Below are positions 32,667 through 40,891 of a DNA stretch of 64,000 bases, piece by piece (position 1 is the stretch's first letter; each line of letters starts with the position of its first letter). Where the stretch lies: assembly GCF_038900055.1 (NCBI RefSeq), contig NZ_JBBMQM010000001.1:2604001-2668000 (forward strand), written 5' to 3'. The position numbers were made by a program, and so were the translations under genes. The DNA is from Henriciella sp. AS95. GTDB taxonomy: Bacteria; Pseudomonadota; Alphaproteobacteria; Caulobacterales; Hyphomonadaceae. The notes beneath the pieces were generated by a model. The model ran no database searches. It worked only from the letters and a program-made list of their open reading frames with translations, and was not told the origin of the DNA.

Positions 32667-34823
32667 ATGACAAATTTCCCCGATTTCACCAAGCTCGACC
32701 TCGAAACGCCAGATGCGACGGCGCCGTCTGACGCCAGAAAACGCACGCTGGACACGCCGGAAGGCATCGACCTGGCAACAGCTTATTCAGCTGAGGACAC
32801 GCAAGGCCTCGACTTTCTCGACGACTTCCCCGGCCTAGCGCCGTTCGGTCGTGGTCCCTACCCGACCATGTATACCCAGCGGCCCTGGACCGTCCGGCAA
32901 TATGCCGGTTTCTCGACCGCTGAAGACTCCAACGCCTTCTACCGGCGCAACCTCGCAGCCGGCCAGAAAGGCCTGTCGGTCGCGTTCGATCTGGCCACCC
33001 ACCGCGGCTACGACTCTGACCATGTCCGCGTGACCGGCGATGTCGGCATGGCAGGCGTTGCCATCGACAGCATCTACGACATGCGCACGCTCTTCTCGGG
33101 CATTCCGCTCGACCAGATGTCGGTGTCGATGACGATGAATGGCGCCGTGCTGCCCATCCTCGCGCTCTATATCGCCGCCGCCGAAGAACAAGGCGTTTCC
33201 CCAGACAAGCTCGCCGGGACGATCCAGAACGACATTCTCAAAGAGTTCATGGTGCGGAATACCTATATCTATCCGCCCAAGCCAAGCATGCGCATTATTT
33301 CGGACATCTTCGCCTACACGTCTGAAAACATGCCGAAATATAACTCCATCTCCATCTCCGGCTATCACATGCAGGAAGCCGGTGCGACAGCGGACCTGGA
33401 GCTGGCCTACACGCTCGCAGATGGCATCGAATACATTCGCGCTGGCGTTGCCGCTGGCCTCGATGTCGACAAGTTCGCCCCGCGCCTCTCCTTCTTCTGG
33501 GCGATCGGCATGAACACCTTCATGGAAGTCGCCAAGATGCGCGCCGCCCGTCTCTTGTGGGCCAAACTGGTCGAGAAGGAGTTCTCGCCGAAGAATCCGA
33601 AGTCCCTGTCTCTGCGCACGCACAGCCAGACCTCCGGCTGGTCGCTGACGGCGCAGGACGTCTACAACAATGTCATCCGCACCTGCCTTGAAGCCATTGC
33701 GGCTGTCGGCGGACAGACCCAGTCGCTGCACACCAACAGCTTCGACGAAGCGCTTGCCCTGCCGACCGACTTCTCGGCCCGCATCTCGCGCAACACGCAG
33801 CTCTTCCTGCAGCAGGAAGGCGGCGCCTGCCAGACCATCGATCCGTGGGGCGGCTCCTACTATGTCGAGCGCCTGACACACGATCTCGCCGCCAAGGCGC
33901 TTGAGCATATCGAGGAAGTCGAGAAGCTCGGCGGCATGCGCAAGGCCATCGAGGAAGGCGTGCCGAAGCTGCGCATCGAAGAAGCGGCCGCCCGCACGCA
34001 GGCGCGCATCGATAGCGGCGAGCAGACCGTTGTCGGCGTCAACAAGTTCCACCTCGACCAGGATGAGGATGTGCCGGTGCTGAAGGTGGACAATGCCACC
34101 GTCCGCCGCATGCAGCTCGACAAGCTCGCGCGCCTGAAGAAGGACCGCAATCAGGCTGAGGTCGACGCCAAGCTCGATGCCATTGCTGCCGCTGCCGCTG
34201 GCACCGAAGGCAACCTGCTTGCGCTCGCCGTCGATGCCGCCCGCGCCAAGGCGACCGTCGGTGAAATCTCCGAGGCCGTTGAGCGCAGCCAGGGCCGCCA
34301 CCAGGCCGTCATCCGCTCCATCAAGGGCGTCTATGGTGGCTCCATCGGCAAGGACGACAAGGCAGCGGAAGCCCGCAACCTCGCTGAGGCCTTCGCTGGC
34401 AAGCATGGCCGCAAACCCCGGATCTACATCGCGAAAATGGGTCAGGACGGTCATGATCGCGGCCAGAAGGTCGTTGCGTCAGCCCTCATGGATCTTGGCT
34501 GGGAGGTCGAAATCGGCCCCCTCTTCCAGACGCCAGAGGAAGCCGCCCGCGATGCCCGGGCAAAGGATGTCGATATCGTCGCGGCCTCATCGCTGGCAGC
34601 CGGTCACCTGACGCTGGTGCCTGAGCTGAAGCGAGCTCTCGGTAATGAAGGCGCTGTCAACACGCAGATCATGGTCGGCGGCGTCATCCCGCCCGGCGAT
34701 TTCGACGCGCTTCGCACGGCCGGTGCAACCGCCATTTTCCCGCCGGGCACGGTGATCGCCGACGCCGCTCGCGCCATGCTGGAATCGCTTGAGGACGATC
34801 CCGTCAATTCAGCAGCAGAGTAA
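32667..34823 (+). CDS. mutB: Methylmalonyl-CoA mutase, large (catalytic) subunit
   Basis: The 718-residue protein has the catalytic mutase barrel ([20 protein letters not shown] near residue 65 with the substrate-site Tyr and Arg, [55 protein letters not shown]) and a C-terminal B12-binding domain with Asp594-x-His596-x-x-Gly599 (QDGHDRGQK), whose His coordinates cobalt, followed by the usual [12 protein letters not shown] region. It works as a dimer with MutA. Length is normal. The exported gene upstream ends 3 bases before its ATG. Confidence 0.96.
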   Translation: MTNFPDFTKLDLETPDATAPSDARKRTLDTPEGIDLATAYSAEDTQGLDFLDDFPGLAPFGRGPYPTMYTQRPWTVRQYAGFSTAEDSNAFYRRNLAAGQKGLSVAFDLATHRGYDSDHVRVTGDVGMAGVAIDSIYDMRTLFSGIPLDQMSVSMTMNGAVLPILALYIAAAEEQGVSPDKLAGTIQNDILKEFMVRNTYIYPPKPSMRIISDIFAYTSENMPKYNSISISGYHMQEAGATADLELAYTLADGIEYIRAGVAAGLDVDKFAPRLSFFWAIGMNTFMEVAKMRAARLLWAKLVEKEFSPKNPKSLSLRTHSQTSGWSLTAQDVYNNVIRTCLEAIAAVGGQTQSLHTNSFDEALALPTDFSARISRNTQLFLQQEGGACQTIDPWGGSYYVERLTHDLAAKALEHIEEVEKLGGMRKAIEEGVPKLRIEEAAARTQARIDSGEQTVVGVNKFHLDQDEDVPVLKVDNATVRRMQLDKLARLKKDRNQAEVDAKLDAIAAAAAGTEGNLLALAVDAARAKATVGEISEAVERSQGRHQAVIRSIKGVYGGSIGKDDKAAEARNLAEAFAGKHGRKPRIYIAKMGQDGHDRGQKVVASALMDLGWEVEIGPLFQTPEEAARDARAKDVDIVAASSLAAGHLTLVPELKRALGNEGAVNTQIMVGGVIPPGDFDALRTAGATAIFPPGTVIADAARAMLESLEDDPVNSAAE

Positions 34824-34827
34824 TCAG

Positions 34828-35826
34828 ATGGCACGTCTTGTGGGGAGACTGGCCCTGGTTGTGGATGCCCTGGTGATCGGTTCGATCATGAGCATCATCG
34901 GCGCGCTCTTCTCGCGTGATCACTGGTTTTTCGACGTTCTCTCGCAATTTCTGTTGCCTTCGATCTGGATGCTGGTCGCTGGGCCGATCCTGCTGATCGG
35001 CCTGATCATCGCAGGTGCGAGCGCCCGCCACGGACTTTTTGGCGCTGCCGCACTGTGCGGTCTCGTCATCGGCGCGCCAATTCTGCATGCCCCGAATCCG
35101 GAAGCCATTTCGGGCGCCCCCCAACTGAAGATCTACCAGCACAATATTTACGTCGAAAACACTGTCATCGACCGGATCGTTGACGAGGTTGAGCGCGATC
35201 AGCCCGATATTCTCGCCTTGGTCGAAGTTCGCGAAGACATGATCGAACCGCATGTGGCGCGCTTGCGCCAGACCTGGCCGCACACCGCCGTTGCCCGCTC
35301 ACCGAGCCAGGGCAAGGCACGCCTGCGCCTGTTCTCGAAGTATCCGATCACAAACTACCAGGTTCGCAAGCACGATGGCGAGCCTGCCACACTGCGCGCC
35401 GAGCTGGAGACGCCGCTGGGCGGCCTGACCGTGTTCGTGGTTCATTTCACCCGCCCCTGGCCCTTCCGCCCGCCCAATGAGCAGATGCTTCAATATGAGG
35501 GGCTGGCAGACATGCTGGCCGAGGAGTCCGGGCCACTTCTGGTGCTCGGCGACTTCAATTCGGCGCCGTGGGGGAGAATTGGCCGTGCGATGGAAGATGA
35601 CCTGGGCTTCCAGCTCGCCAACAGGCGCGCCGTTGGCACCTGGCCAGGCCGCATCAACATCGATGACATCATGAACACACCGGGAATTCCGCGATTTGTC
35701 GCCATCCCGATCGATCTCGCTTTCTGCCGCGGGCCGATCGTGTGCACCGGGCATGAGGTCGGTATGAATCTCGGTTCCGATCATCGCTATGCCACATTCT
35801 TGATGTCTCTGGCGCCTCAAGAATAG
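34828..35826 (+). CDS. Membrane-anchored endonuclease/exonuclease/phosphatase family protein
   Basis: The 332-residue protein has three hydrophobic segments in the first 100 residues (LALVVDALVIGSIMSIIGAL, FLLPSIWMLVAGPILLIGL, LFGAAALCGLVIGAPILH), then an EEP metal-hydrolase domain: IYQHNIYVEN (Asn), ALVEVREDM (Glu), VLGDFNSAPWG (Asp-x-Asn) and a final GSDHRYATF (Asp-His pair). Family members cleave phosphodiesters of nucleic acids or lipid head groups; a periplasm-facing domain fits the UPF/EEP proteins of this shape. ATG 34828 lies 4 bases after the mutB stop, so it may be co-transcribed. The substrate cannot be told. Confidence 0.85.
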   Translation: MARLVGRLALVVDALVIGSIMSIIGALFSRDHWFFDVLSQFLLPSIWMLVAGPILLIGLIIAGASARHGLFGAAALCGLVIGAPILHAPNPEAISGAPQLKIYQHNIYVENTVIDRIVDEVERDQPDILALVEVREDMIEPHVARLRQTWPHTAVARSPSQGKARLRLFSKYPITNYQVRKHDGEPATLRAELETPLGGLTVFVVHFTRPWPFRPPNEQMLQYEGLADMLAEESGPLLVLGDFNSAPWGRIGRAMEDDLGFQLANRRAVGTWPGRINIDDIMNTPGIPRFVAIPIDLAFCRGPIVCTGHEVGMNLGSDHRYATFLMSLAPQE

Positions 35827-35905
35827 TCAGGTCGATCGTCAGTCATCCGGCGTTCACCTGCAAATTCTACAATTACAGGCACCAGAATTGATTCAGGGAC
35901 CCGAC

Positions 35906-36379
35906 ATGAAAACAGCACTCCTTCTCGCCAGCGCAGCCTTTCTGGGCATGACGGCAACCGCTCAGCCGATGACAGCGAGCGACGCTGAAGACGTTCTCAC
36001 CAATTACGGAGCAACGCTCACTTCATCCACGGCAGTCGGCGAAGATGCTCACACGATCGACGCGCAAATTGACGATATCAATATGACCGTAAGGCTCGGC
36101 GGCTGCGATGCAGATGCGCTGTGCAGCTACGCCATGATGTTCGCGACGTTCGACCTCGGCGCAGCCGCGGATCAGTCGACGCTTGAAAAAACCAATGGTT
36201 ACAATGACAGCTTTCCGTTCGGCCGCGCCTTTGTCATCCCCGGCGAAGATGGCGAAGACATTGTCGGCATCGACTATGTCATCGATATCTCGTCCGACGC
36301 GAATCTCGACGGCGCAGACATCGCGCGCTTCGAGGAAATTCTGAACAGCTACATCACGCACTGGACGGCTGAAAACTAA
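35906..36379 (+). CDS. Exported YbjN-like protein
   Basis: ATG 35906 has AGGGA 6 bases upstream and gives a signal peptide (MKTALLLASAAFLGMTATAQ). The 157-residue product resembles the YbjN fold: TASDAEDVLTNYGATLT, a central VRLGGCDADALCSYAMMFATF with two cysteines, and NSFPFGRAF-like text followed by a C-terminal helix (FEEILNSYITHW). In that family it is thought to be a chaperone-like or sensory fold. Exported versions are common in Caulobacterales, and the role is unknown. The zincin gene follows 3 bases after the stop. Confidence 0.75.
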   Translation: MKTALLLASAAFLGMTATAQPMTASDAEDVLTNYGATLTSSTAVGEDAHTIDAQIDDINMTVRLGGCDADALCSYAMMFATFDLGAAADQSTLEKTNGYNDSFPFGRAFVIPGEDGEDIVGIDYVIDISSDANLDGADIARFEEILNSYITHWTAEN

Positions 36380-36382
36380 TCT

Positions 36383-36787
36383 GTGACCGCGCAGCATTCC
36401 GGCAGACAACCAGACCTGCAGCAGTTTCAGCAAATGGCTGAAGCTGCCTATCTCGGCTTGCCCGAAAGCTTCCGGCACGCTGCCGGCCGGATCGTGATCC
36501 ACGCGCAGGACTATGCAGACCGGGAGGTGCTCGATCATTTCGGCATTACCGATCCGCTGGAACTGACCGGTCTCTACCAGGGTATTCCGCTGATCCATGA
36601 CAGCGTCACCTTCCCGATGCCGGAAAACCCGCGGATTTTTCTCTATCGCCTTCCCCTGCTCGCAGAGCTCGAAACACGCCCGGATGTGACGCTGACCGAG
36701 CTGATCGAGCATGTCGTCATCCACGAACTTGGACATCACTTCGGATGGTCGGATGAGGAGATGCATCGCCTTCTCGACGAAGATTAA
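36383..36787 (+). CDS. Zincin-like metallopeptidase family protein
   Basis: The 134-residue protein (GTG start) carries HELGH at residues 114–118, followed by HFGWSDEEM, whose Glu/Asp can be the third ligand. This is the short Zincin_1 family widespread in bacteria, cytoplasmic, of unknown substrate. The N-terminal part (FQQMAEAAYLGLPESFRHAA) and the middle (ITDPLELTGLYQGIPLIHDS) match the family shape. It follows the YbjN-like gene with a 3-base gap, so they are probably one operon. Confidence 0.88.
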   Translation: MTAQHSGRQPDLQQFQQMAEAAYLGLPESFRHAAGRIVIHAQDYADREVLDHFGITDPLELTGLYQGIPLIHDSVTFPMPENPRIFLYRLPLLAELETRPDVTLTELIEHVVIHELGHHFGWSDEEMHRLLDED

Positions 36788-36860
36788 GGCCGCAGCCCGC
36801 TTGCACCCGTCATCGCCGCGCTGAATAACAGGGGACAAAACAGATGAGTGGGAGGCACCG

Positions 36861-38294
36861 ATGAAGGGCTTTGGACAATACGATGCAACGGGCTTGGCCG
36901 AACTGGTCGCCAAGCGCGACGTATCACCGGAAGAATTGCTGACATCGGCGCTCGAAGCGGCTGAAGCGGCGCAAGCCGACCTCAATTGCTTTACGCGTTT
37001 TTTTGACGGGCCTGCGCGCGAGCAGATCAGCAATGGTCTTTCGGACGGCCCGTTCAAAGGCGTGCCTTTCGCGACGAAGGATCTCGGCGTCAAACTGAAG
37101 GGCCAGCCAATGACCAATGGCTCGCGCGCCTTCAAGGACAATGTCGCGGACATGGATGCGACGCTGACCGAACGCTATCGGAAGGCCGGTCTTGTCATCT
37201 TCGCGCAGACGACCAGCCCGGAATTCGGGCTCACCACGTCGACAGAAAGCGCGCTCTACGGACTGACGCGCAATCCCTGGAACACCGCCCACACATCGGG
37301 CGGCTCTTCAGGCGGCGCGTCGGCCTGCGTTGCGTCCGGCGTGATCCCCATGGCTCATGCCAGCGATGGAGGCGGCTCTATCCGCATACCGGCAGCCTGC
37401 ACGGGGCTTGTAGGCCTCAAGCCATCACGCGGGCGCGTGCCGATGGGGCCGCCGCTCAGCGAAAACTGGTTCGGCCTTTCGACCAATCACTGTGTCTCTC
37501 ACAGCGTTCGCGACAGCGCCGCGCTGCTGGACGCGACCCATGGTCAGGAACCTGGCGCGCGCTATGTCGCCCCGGCGCCAGCGAGCAGCTTCCTCAAAGC
37601 CTCCAAAACCGATCCGAAGCCTCTGAAGATAGCGCTCTGGACCAGCGCGCCCAACGGCGTCCGCCCCGGCGAGGAGGCGCAGGCTGGCCTTGAGCGGACG
37701 TGCGCGCTGCTTCGCGATCTGGGACACATTGTGGAAGAGGCGGCCCCAGCCCTCGATGGCGAAGCGCTCGGCAAAGGCATGATGATGATCGTGTCATCCG
37801 CCATGGCAGCCATCGCCGATGAGCGGGAAGCGACGCTGGGCCGCAAGATCGGCGCGGACGATTTTGAACCGGTCAGCCTGCGCTTCATTGAGCTTGGCCG
37901 CACGGTTCCGATGGCTGAGCTGGTCAAAACAAATTCAGCCTTCACCGAAGCGGCCTGGGTCCTTGAACAATTCATGCAGACGGGCGGGTACGATCTGCTG
38001 CTCGCGCCCACCCTATCGCAGCCACCTGTGGAACTGGGCGTGCTGAGCCTCGACCCGTCCGACTTTGATGCCTATGGCGAAGCGGTCACGACCTTTGCCC
38101 CCTGGTGTCCTGTGTTCAATCAGGCGGGCTGGCCAGCCATCTCGCTGCCGCTCCATATCACCCAAGAGGGTTTGCCACTGGGCATGATGTTCGGCGCGCG
38201 TCTGGGCCGAGAAGATTTGCTGTATTCGATCGCAGGACAGCTTGAGCGAGCGGCACCCTGGACGGACCGGCGCGCACCCATCTGGTTTGGATGA
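36861..38294 (+). CDS. Amidase signature family enzyme
   Basis: The 477-residue protein has the Ser-cis-Ser-Lys machinery: Lys73 in FATKDLGVK, the GGSSGG motif at 147–152, and nucleophile Ser173 in DGGGSIRIPAAC. GCTGLVGLKPSRGR-type text follows, and the late GWPAISLPL and GLPLGMMFGA complete the family. It hydrolyses an amide bond; the substrate (an aryl or alkyl amide, or a peptide amide) is not defined. There is no signal peptide, so it is cytoplasmic. GGGAGG lies 5 bases before the ATG. The GFA gene follows 7 bases after its stop. Confidence 0.93.
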   Translation: MKGFGQYDATGLAELVAKRDVSPEELLTSALEAAEAAQADLNCFTRFFDGPAREQISNGLSDGPFKGVPFATKDLGVKLKGQPMTNGSRAFKDNVADMDATLTERYRKAGLVIFAQTTSPEFGLTTSTESALYGLTRNPWNTAHTSGGSSGGASACVASGVIPMAHASDGGGSIRIPAACTGLVGLKPSRGRVPMGPPLSENWFGLSTNHCVSHSVRDSAALLDATHGQEPGARYVAPAPASSFLKASKTDPKPLKIALWTSAPNGVRPGEEAQAGLERTCALLRDLGHIVEEAAPALDGEALGKGMMMIVSSAMAAIADEREATLGRKIGADDFEPVSLRFIELGRTVPMAELVKTNSAFTEAAWVLEQFMQTGGYDLLLAPTLSQPPVELGVLSLDPSDFDAYGEAVTTFAPWCPVFNQAGWPAISLPLHITQEGLPLGMMFGARLGREDLLYSIAGQLERAAPWTDRRAPIWFG

Positions 38295-38301
38295 GGATGA
38301 A

Positions 38302-38700
38302 ATGACCGATCAGCTCTCAACTTTTCAAGGCGGCTGTCACTGCGGTGCGGTACGCTTCGAAACCGACCTGCGGGACCATGTCGAGGTGGAAGATTGCAAT
38401 TGCTCGATCTGCGCAATGAGCGGCAATGATCATATCATCGTACCAGCCAGCCGTTTCCGGCTGCTCCAAGGCGCCGACCAGTTAACCGAGTACCGCTTCA
38501 ATTCAGGGACCGCGCGGCATCTCTTCTGCAAGATCTGCGGCATCAAGAGCTTTTACGTCCCGCGCTCCAATCCGGACGGCTACGCAGTCACCTGGCGCTG
38601 CCTCGACGACTGCCAGGACATGGACGCCCGACTGGAGCAATTTGATGGACAGAACTGGGAAGCCAACGCGGCCGCGCTTGCACACAAGTCCAGGGACTAG
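38302..38700 (+). CDS. GFA (glutathione-dependent formaldehyde-activating enzyme-like) family protein
   Basis: The 132-residue zinc protein has the family cysteine pattern: GGCHCGAVRF (two Cys), DCNCSICAM (three Cys) and FCKICGIKSFY (two Cys). Members bind two zinc ions; the family includes a formaldehyde–glutathione condensing enzyme, but most are uncharacterised. ATG 38302 was chosen for its GAGGATGAA site; an in-frame upstream start at 38242 lies inside the amidase gene. It forms an operon with the amidase, and its stop abuts the convergent metal-sensor gene. Confidence 0.88.
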   Translation: MTDQLSTFQGGCHCGAVRFETDLRDHVEVEDCNCSICAMSGNDHIIVPASRFRLLQGADQLTEYRFNSGTARHLFCKICGIKSFYVPRSNPDGYAVTWRCLDDCQDMDARLEQFDGQNWEANAAALAHKSRD

Positions 38701-39225
38701 CTAGTCGCGCGCCGGCGGCGGAGGCTCTCTTTGGCCGTCTCGTTCACCCCTGCGGGTGCGGCGGCGGTCAAAACGCTCGTCCATGTCCTCCAGCCAGGCC
38801 CCGAGGGCTTCGCGCTCACTCTCGTCGAGATCGGCCAGGGCTTCGGTCAATGAGGCCTGAAAGCGTTCATTCAGAACGATGTCTGCGGCCCGTATGTCGG
38901 CAAAGGCCTGCTCGACCGCCTCTTGATCGAACGGCGTCTGCAGCATGGCTTCGCGTAAGCGACGCTGAGCCTCGCGCTTTTCGTCGATGAGGGCACGGGA
39001 ATCGGCAAAAGCCTGGCGAAACGCCTGGCGGATTTGCTTGCGTTCGCTGTCGGGCACGACGCTCTGAATGCCGCGCGCAATCATGAAATCAGGGTTTGCC
39101 CGCCCCGGCCCACGGTGACGCTTATCCGGCTTGCCCAGTATCGAACCGGCAACCAGACCGATCAGCAGCGCATTCGCGACTAGCGACACAATCAGCGCGA
39201 TGGTCAGAGGAGAAAATTTCTTCAT
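38701..39225 (-). CDS. Periplasmic heavy-metal sensor (CnrX/Spy-like)
   Basis: The 174-residue protein has one N-terminal membrane helix (IALIVSLVANALLIGLVAGSIL) and a periplasmic helical domain (about 45–150), with repeated charged helices such as RQAFRQAFADSRALIDEKREAQRRLREAML and FQASLTEALADLDESEREAL. This fits the Metal_resist/CnrX-like fold of four-helix hairpins. The C-terminus is Arg- and Pro-rich. With the anti-sigma and sigma genes upstream it mirrors the CnrYXH arrangement, where the periplasmic protein senses metal and releases the sigma factor through the anti-sigma factor. Metal-binding His residues as in CnrX are few, so the ligand is open. Confidence 0.75.
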   Translation of the reverse strand: MKKFSPLTIALIVSLVANALLIGLVAGSILGKPDKRHRGPGRANPDFMIARGIQSVVPDSERKQIRQAFRQAFADSRALIDEKREAQRRLREAMLQTPFDQEAVEQAFADIRAADIVLNERFQASLTEALADLDESEREALGAWLEDMDERFDRRRTRRGERDGQREPPPPARD

Positions 39226-39230
39226 ACCGC

Positions 39231-39704
39231 CTAACCGTCCACCTCATCCATGAAGCTCGACAATCCATCATAGCCGAGCGCCGTGTAGACGACCGTCTCA
39301 GCGGTTGTCGGATACTCTTCGCTGGCCGCTGTTGCCGCAGTGGCGTATCCACCGACCAGGCCCATCATCAGGCTGGCGAGGGCTGCGCCTGCTGGCCAGC
39401 GGGCACCATGCGGCATGATGATCGCTCGCAGCCGAGAACCAAACCCCTTGCTTGTGGCTGCCGCTTCCGGAGCGGCTGCGAGAACGCGTTCTGTCAGGCC
39501 GGCTGGCATCTCCGGCGTATCATCGATTGTGAAGGCAGCGTCGATCAGCCGGGCATCCTGCAGCGCCGTCTCGAACCGCAACGGGTCCGCAGCAAGGTGC
39601 GCCGTCGCGGCGTCACGCTCATCTTCAGGCCAGGCCATCGGCTCTGCGCCATACGTCTCGATCAGGGCCAGAAGGCGCTCATCAGTCATCATCATGTCCT
39701 TCAT
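39231..39704 (-). CDS. Probable anti-sigma factor, single membrane span
   Basis: The 157-residue protein has an N-terminal cytoplasmic part (about 1–105, with LLALIETYGAEPMAWPEDERDAATAHL) and one membrane helix (WPAGAALASLMMGLVGGYATAA), then a short periplasmic tail. Its ATG overlaps the sigma-factor stop (ATGA), which is typical of a membrane anti-sigma factor co-translated with its sigma factor. No zinc-binding HxxxCxxC motif is present, so it is not the ZAS class. It likely holds the sigma factor inactive at the membrane. Confidence 0.78.
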   Translation of the reverse strand: MKDMMMTDERLLALIETYGAEPMAWPEDERDAATAHLAADPLRFETALQDARLIDAAFTIDDTPEMPAGLTERVLAAAPEAAATSKGFGSRLRAIIMPHGARWPAGAALASLMMGLVGGYATAATAASEEYPTTAETVVYTALGYDGLSSFMDEVDG

Positions 39705-40243
39705 GCCTCCTGCACCTCTGCCAGTTGGGTCTTGAGTTTCCGTCTTGCCCGCGAAAGCAGGCTTTCCAATGCTTCAACGCTTACGCCCATCGATTCCGCC
39801 GCTTCAATATTGCCCATTCCCTCAAAGGCGCAAAGCGTGAGCGCCTCTTTCTGTCGGTCTGGCAGCGCATCGATCAGATCAGATATCCGTTCACCCGCCT
39901 GTTTCTGCGACAGGGCCTGTTCGGGCTTCAGGGCGCTGTCTTCATAGTCCGGCAGCTCGTCCATCAGCACTGGCGCGCGCTTTTTCAGTTTGTCGCGGCA
40001 GAGGTTGATCGCGACGGTGCAGGCCCAGGTCGAAAACTTCGCCCTGTTTTCCCACTCCGGGAGCATTTTCCAGGCTCTCAGAAAAGTTTCCTGCGTCACG
40101 TCCTCTGCTTCTTCCCTGTCCTTCAGCATGCGATAGGCCACACGCCAGACGACCGGCATGTGGCGATTGACAAGCGCGGTCTGTGCCATCCGGTCTCCGG
40201 CAGCAGCGCGCGCGATCTGATCGGTTTCACTGATGGCAGACAC
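39701..40243 (-). CDS. ECF-type RNA polymerase sigma factor
   Basis: The 180-residue protein has sigma region 2 (VWRVAYRMLKDREEAEDVTQ followed by ETFLRAWK, about residues 32–60) and region 4 (IDALPDRQKEALTLCAFEGM, then an SMGVSVEALESLLSRARRKL helix-turn-helix, about 123–170), with no region 1.1 or 3, as in ECF factors. The GTG start has only a weak ribosome site (AAAGTGA). It is the first gene of a sigma–anti-sigma–periplasmic sensor operon. The EF-hand gene upstream on the same strand may be part of its regulon, which is inference. Confidence 0.92.
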   Translation of the reverse strand: MSAISETDQIARAAAGDRMAQTALVNRHMPVVWRVAYRMLKDREEAEDVTQETFLRAWKMLPEWENRAKFSTWACTVAINLCRDKLKKRAPVLMDELPDYEDSALKPEQALSQKQAGERISDLIDALPDRQKEALTLCAFEGMGNIEAAESMGVSVEALESLLSRARRKLKTQLAEVQEA

Positions 40244-40260
40244 CTAGTCACTTTAGCGTT

Positions 40261-40306
40261 GCCGGAGCAGGAAGCGAGGGAGGAAAGCTGCATATCCTGC
40301 TCCGGC
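40261..40306. repeat. Perfect 12-bp inverted repeat between EF-hand and sigma-factor genes
   Basis: GCCGGAGCAGGA (40261–40272) pairs perfectly with TCCTGCTCCGGC (40295–40306) around a 22-base loop. No T run follows on the minus strand, so it is a poor intrinsic terminator. It may be an mRNA-stabilising hairpin, an attenuator, or a protein-binding site before the sigma gene. Confidence 0.7.
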
Positions 40307-40324
40307 GGGTCGCATTAATTGAGA

Positions 40325-40846
40325 CTAGTTTTCCATTCCGCCCTTGCGGTGATGACGCCAGCCTCTCTTGCCGTGATGCCCTTTCATCGCCTCAAGTTCT
40401 TCAGCGGTGATCAGACCATCCTCGTCAGTATCAAGCCGGGTGAACATATCACCATCGCCACGGCGTCCATGATGACGACGGGTCTCGAATTCGGCGAGCG
40501 AAATCGTGCCACTGCCATCAGCATCGGCGCGCTCGAACATGCGTTGCTTGCGCTCTTCCATTCGGCGTTCACGCTCGGCCGTCTGGAAGGCGTCCAATTC
40601 GGCCATGGTGAGAGCACCATCGCCATTCGTGTCCGCTTCAGCGAATTTCGCGGCTTTTTGCGCTTCGCGTTCGGCCTTCATCGCATCGACTTCAGCCTGC
40701 GAGATCGCGCCATCGCCATTCGTGTCCAGTCTCTCCAGCATCCAGGACTTGCGGTCCTGCTGTGGTTCGCCCTGCGCAACGGCAAGTCCTGTCACGCCAA
40801 TGGTTGCGGTGCTGGCGATGATAGCTGCAAGTGTGAGTTTTTTCAT
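40325..40846 (-). CDS. Exported EF-hand protein with four calcium-binding loops
   Basis: The 173-residue product has a signal peptide (MKKLTLAAIIASTATIGVTGLAVAQ) and four EF-hand loops: DTNGDGAISQAE, DTNGDGALTMAE, DADGSGTISLAE and DTDEDGLITAEE, separated by Arg/Glu-rich helices. The C-terminus is His/Arg-rich (HHGKRGWRHHRKGG), which might bind metal. It is a likely periplasmic calcium- or metal-responsive protein. AGAGG precedes the ATG. It follows glnE by 45 bases on the same strand and precedes the sigma/metal-sensor operon, a grouping that suggests metal or envelope sensing. Confidence 0.9.
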   Translation of the reverse strand: MKKLTLAAIIASTATIGVTGLAVAQGEPQQDRKSWMLERLDTNGDGAISQAEVDAMKAEREAQKAAKFAEADTNGDGALTMAELDAFQTAERERRMEERKQRMFERADADGSGTISLAEFETRRHHGRRGDGDMFTRLDTDEDGLITAEELEAMKGHHGKRGWRHHRKGGMEN

Positions 40847-40891
40847 TTTTACTACCTCTTTAGTTGCCCCACTCAGTAGAACGAAGAGGCG

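Noticed and set aside
32835..34454. 539-codon minus-strand frame across mutB
   Set aside because: mutB shows all family motifs on the other strand; the antisense frame is a GC-bias shadow with no ribosome site.
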